DNA from: JBCDBY01 sp039182715
GTDB lineage: Bacteria; Planctomycetota; PLA2
DNA length: 8,543 nucleotides
Reading direction: 5' to 3'
Assembly: GCA_039182715.1 (NCBI GenBank)
Contig: JBCDBY010000199.1
Coordinates: 1 to 8,543 of the forward strand
The stretch's first letter is position 1. The number at the start of each line of letters is the position of its first letter. The translations under genes and the position numbers were made by a program. A model generated the notes under the pieces. The model did not search any database and was not told the origin of the DNA. It saw only the letters and a program-made list of their open reading frames with translations. This document shows, in pieces, positions 6,635 to 8,543 of the stretch.

Positions 6635-7626
6635 GACTCGAACCTCGCACCCGCGACGTCGGTCTCGTACTCGCCGCAGTCCACGCAGATCTTCGGGAAG
6701 TCCCGCTCGAAGTGCGCCCGGCGGAACGCCTGCATGCGCTCGCCGTTGAGCAGCTCGGCCAGCGGCGCGTCGTCGATGTGGCCGATGACCGCGTCGCCCT
6801 CGGGATCGGAGCAGCAGACCGTGACGCTGCCGTCGGCGAGCACGACGAGGCTGCCCCGATTCGGCTCGCGGCACGGATTGCTGCGTGCTTTCACGACGAA
6901 CTGCGGGATCGCCTGGATGCGGTCGGCAATGCCGGCCCAGCTGCGCCGCACCTCGGGCCAGTGACGCTCCGTGCGCTTGTTCACCACCATCGAGACGTCG
7001 ATGCCCATGGCGCTGCCGCGCTCGTCGCGCATCCGACGCAGGCGCTGCAGGTTCACGCGCAGCGGCTCGAGATCGATGCCGCGGATCTCGCGGTGCGAGA
7101 CGTCGTCGCCGTCGACCGACATCGTGAGCCGCGTGAGACCCGCGTCGAGCAGCTTGTGGCACCACGCCTCGTCGAGCAACGCGCCGTTGGTGGTGATCAT
7201 CGTGCGCACGCCGCGACGCGACGCGACCTCGATCATCGCCGGCAGGTCCTTCACCAGGAGCGGTTCGCCCCACTGGAAGAGCAGCACGAACTCGAGTTCC
7301 GGATTGCGGTCGAGGAAGCGCTCGAACGTGGCGAGATCCATGCGCGCGCGCGGCCGCTGCATGCCGCGGTTCACCGGGCAGATGGTGCAGGAGAGGTTGC
7401 ACGCGTTCGTGACCTCGAAGTTGGCCGAGACCAGCTTGTATCCGCGCGTGCGCCCCATGCGGAAGAGCATCTCGTTCCACACCGCGCGGCCCAGCGCACG
7501 CGTGCTGCCGTACTTGATCGCGATGAGGCTCGCCAGCTCGGGGCGACGCAGGTAGAGGCGCGCCACGAAGGGGGCGACCAGGGCGCCGAGGCCGGCGGGA
7601 AGGTTGTCGCGCGCGAGCAGGGGCAT
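6631..7626 (-). CDS. Radical SAM/SPASM protein A, first gene of the operon
   Basis: A 331-aa radical SAM enzyme read from ATG 7626. The cluster motif CNLSCTIC gives C76, C80 and C83, following the typical strand SANFEVTN. FQWGEPLL (117-124) is a WGEP variant of the GGEP motif. ITTNGALL (144-151) and TMSVDG (168-173) are core strands. The C-terminal SPASM-like part has C252, C271, C272, C314 and C317, ending CVDCGEYE. The start is uncertain: ATG 7626 lies 4 bases after the U-tract of a terminator and has no Shine-Dalgarno; a TTG at 7650 would lie inside the terminator hairpin; GTG 7566 and ATG 7470 are in frame downstream. The upstream residues look like a normal N-terminal extension, so 7626 is preferred. 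The stop overlaps the next GTG. Substrate unknown. Confidence 0.9.
   Translation of the reverse strand: MPLLARDNLPAGLGALVAPFVARLYLRRPELASLIAIKYGSTRALGRAVWNEMLFRMGRTRGYKLVSANFEVTNACNLSCTICPVNRGMQRPRARMDLATFERFLDRNPELEFVLLFQWGEPLLVKDLPAMIEVASRRGVRTMITTNGALLDEAWCHKLLDAGLTRLTMSVDGDDVSHREIRGIDLEPLRVNLQRLRRMRDERGSAMGIDVSMVVNKRTERHWPEVRRSWAGIADRIQAIPQFVVKARSNPCREPNRGSLVVLADGSVTVCCSDPEGDAVIGHIDDAPLAELLNGERMQAFRRAHFERDFPKICVDCGEYETDVAGARFES
6643..6646 (-). promoter_or_regulatory. Ribosome binding site of radical SAM protein B
   Basis: GAGG on the minus strand, inside the last codons of radical SAM protein A, is 8 bases upstream of the GTG at 6634. It supports that start rather than any of the longer in-frame readings. 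Confidence 0.6.
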
Positions 7627-7630
7627 GGCT

Positions 7631-7663
7631 AAAAAAAGGGCCGCCAGCAATCGCCGGCGGCCC
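7631..7663 (-). terminator. Rho-independent terminator between the secreted protein gene and the radical SAM operon
   Basis: On the minus strand an 8-bp perfect stem, GGGCCGCC with GGCGGCCC, is followed at once by seven T (7637-7631). The stem can extend by two more pairs after one mismatch, closing a 4-base loop. The plus strand lacks a T-run at the other side, so it works in one direction only. It sits 30 bases past the stop of the secreted protein gene. The radical SAM operon's preferred ATG is only 4 bases beyond its U-tract, leaving no room for a promoter between them. It therefore may also act as an attenuator or partial-readthrough point for the operon. Confidence 0.9.
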
Positions 7664-7693
7664 TGGTTCTCATGATGGTTCCGTGGGAGCCGC

Positions 7694-8543
7694 TTAGCCG
7701 CCCACCGTGAACGTGATCCGAAGTTCCGCCACGGCCGGGACGCCTTCCGGCGCCGTGTCCGTGTTGCCCGAGTTGTTGTCCGGGCCCGGCGTGAGCGGAT
7801 CGTCCGCGACCGGCAGGTCGGCCGCGCCCGGCGGCGCGAACGAGGAGAGCAGATCGTCGGGGGTCGAACCGTCGGCCGCCAGGTTGAAGAGGATGCGGGC
7901 GCGCAGGAATCGACGGAACTGCAGGGAGGAGCTGACGGGCAGGATTACCCGCGACTCGAACTGCGGTGTGCTGAGCTCGTCGCCCGTGTCCCGATCGAAG
8001 TGCAGGCCGATCTCCTCGGTGCCGCCGGTCGGCGGGGAGAGGGTGCCCGTCGCCGCATCCTCGCTGGACAGGTTGGGAAGTCCGCCGTCCGAGTCCGCGG
8101 TGTCGACGAAGACGCGAATGGTGCGCTGCGTCGGATCGGGATTGTTGATCGGATCCGCCTCGTAGTTGAAGCGCGGCGCGTTCGAAAGCACGCGAGCGTT
8201 GTCGTACGTCGTGCTGTCGGAAACGGTGTCGAAGAACTCCGTCACGATCTGCGAGGTGTCGAAGAGACGCTCGCGAGGATCATCGCCGTAGATGTCGAAG
8301 CTGACGAAGATGTTCGGGATCGTCAGCGGCGTCATGCCGGCCAGATCCAGAATGATCGGACGATTCGGGTTGGTCGGATCGTTCGGGTCGCCGAGATCGG
8401 GCTCGCCGTCCTGGTCCGTGTCGCGGAACGGGTCGGGGCCGATCAGCCAGCGCGGGTTGCTTCCACCCAGCTGGGCCGGGAGCTCGATCGGGTTGAAGGC
8501 GTCGATGTCGGAGATGACCATCACGCCGCCGCCGCCATCGCCA
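7694..8543 (-). CDS. Putative secreted protein or lipoprotein with Asp-rich Ca-binding-type loop, 5' end outside window
   Basis: The frame is open from the window edge (8542) to TAA at 7694-7696, giving 282 visible residues; the true start is outside. The first visible residues are GDGGGG, which often follow the lipobox Cys in lipoproteins, so an outer-membrane or extracellular lipoprotein is plausible, though the Cys is not seen. A DTDQDGEPD stretch (about visible residues 41-49) matches the DxDxDG calcium-loop pattern of thrombospondin type 3, dockerin and EF-hand-like repeats. The rest is rich in D, P, T, S and N with alternating beta-like strands (IFVSFDIYG, LRARILFNL) and ends AELRITFTVGG. 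Only one Asp loop is visible. I do not recognise a family. A GTG (8524) and ATG (8521) exist but have no Shine-Dalgarno. The gene is separated from the operon by the terminator. Confidence 0.7.
   Translation of the reverse strand, partial: GDGGGGVMVISDIDAFNPIELPAQLGGSNPRWLIGPDPFRDTDQDGEPDLGDPNDPTNPNRPIILDLAGMTPLTIPNIFVSFDIYGDDPRERLFDTSQIVTEFFDTVSDSTTYDNARVLSNAPRFNYEADPINNPDPTQRTIRVFVDTADSDGGLPNLSSEDAATGTLSPPTGGTEEIGLHFDRDTGDELSTPQFESRVILPVSSSLQFRRFLRARILFNLAADGSTPDDLLSSFAPPGAADLPVADDPLTPGPDNNSGNTDTAPEGVPAVAELRITFTVGG

Noticed and set aside
4461..7480. Long upstream extensions of the GT9 and radical SAM B frames (to 6650 and 7480)
   Set aside because: The extensions translate the neighbouring gene in a wrong phase. 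The ATGA and GTGA overlaps with ribosome binding sites define the shorter genes.
5642..7632. Two long plus-strand open frames (5642-6964 and 6526-7632) opposite the radical SAM genes
   Set aside because: Arg/Ala/Val-rich shadows without motifs; both lie opposite genes with intact CxxxCxxC and SPASM features.
7627..7650. TTG at 7650 as start of radical SAM protein A
   Set aside because: It would put the first eight codons inside the terminator hairpin and U-tract, with no Shine-Dalgarno in front. ATG 7626 is preferred, though still uncertain.
1212..7693. RiPP-type precursor peptide gene for the SPASM enzymes
   Set aside because: The operon genes overlap, so no intergenic space exists for one, and I saw no small Cys- or Gly-rich frame with a ribosome binding site in the short gaps. 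It could lie outside the window.

Overview
This is a GC-rich window (mostly mid to high 60s % GC by eye) in which every convincing gene lies on the minus strand. Frequent GTG starts, 4-bp start/stop overlaps and a heptosyltransferase-type glycosyltransferase suggest a Gram-negative-type, GC-rich bacterium. I cannot place the lineage from the sequence.

Layout, in transcription order (right to left): (1) the 3' part of a secreted protein or lipoprotein with a calcium-binding-type Asp loop runs off the right edge (7694-8543). (2) A strong minus-strand intrinsic terminator (7631-7663) ends only 4 bases before the next ATG. (3) A compact five-gene operon follows: radical SAM/SPASM protein A (6631-7626), radical SAM/SPASM protein B (5597-6634), a GT9 heptosyltransferase-like glycosyltransferase (4461-5600), a TMTC/PMT-like polytopic membrane glycosyltransferase with a helical C-terminal half (2380-4464), and radical SAM/SPASM protein C (1358-2398). 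Neighbours overlap by 4, 4, 4 and 19 bases, and each downstream start has a Shine-Dalgarno-like sequence inside the preceding gene. (4) The operon runs straight into a RAYT-type (REP-associated tyrosine transposase) element with a 332-aa Y1/HUH transposase gene (213-1211). It is flanked by two or three direct copies of a short motif on the left and two inverted copies on the right. The outermost right-hand copy supplies the stop codon of radical SAM protein C.

Working hypothesis (inference): the five overlapping genes are one functional unit. Two glycosyltransferases, one cytosolic and nucleotide-sugar-dependent and one membrane-embedded and probably lipid-sugar-dependent, act with three non-identical radical SAM/SPASM enzymes on a surface glycan, glycolipid or glycosylated peptide/protein. 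The pathway and product are not recognisable, and no precursor peptide gene is visible in the window. The RAYT element looks like a later insertion at the 3' end of the operon.
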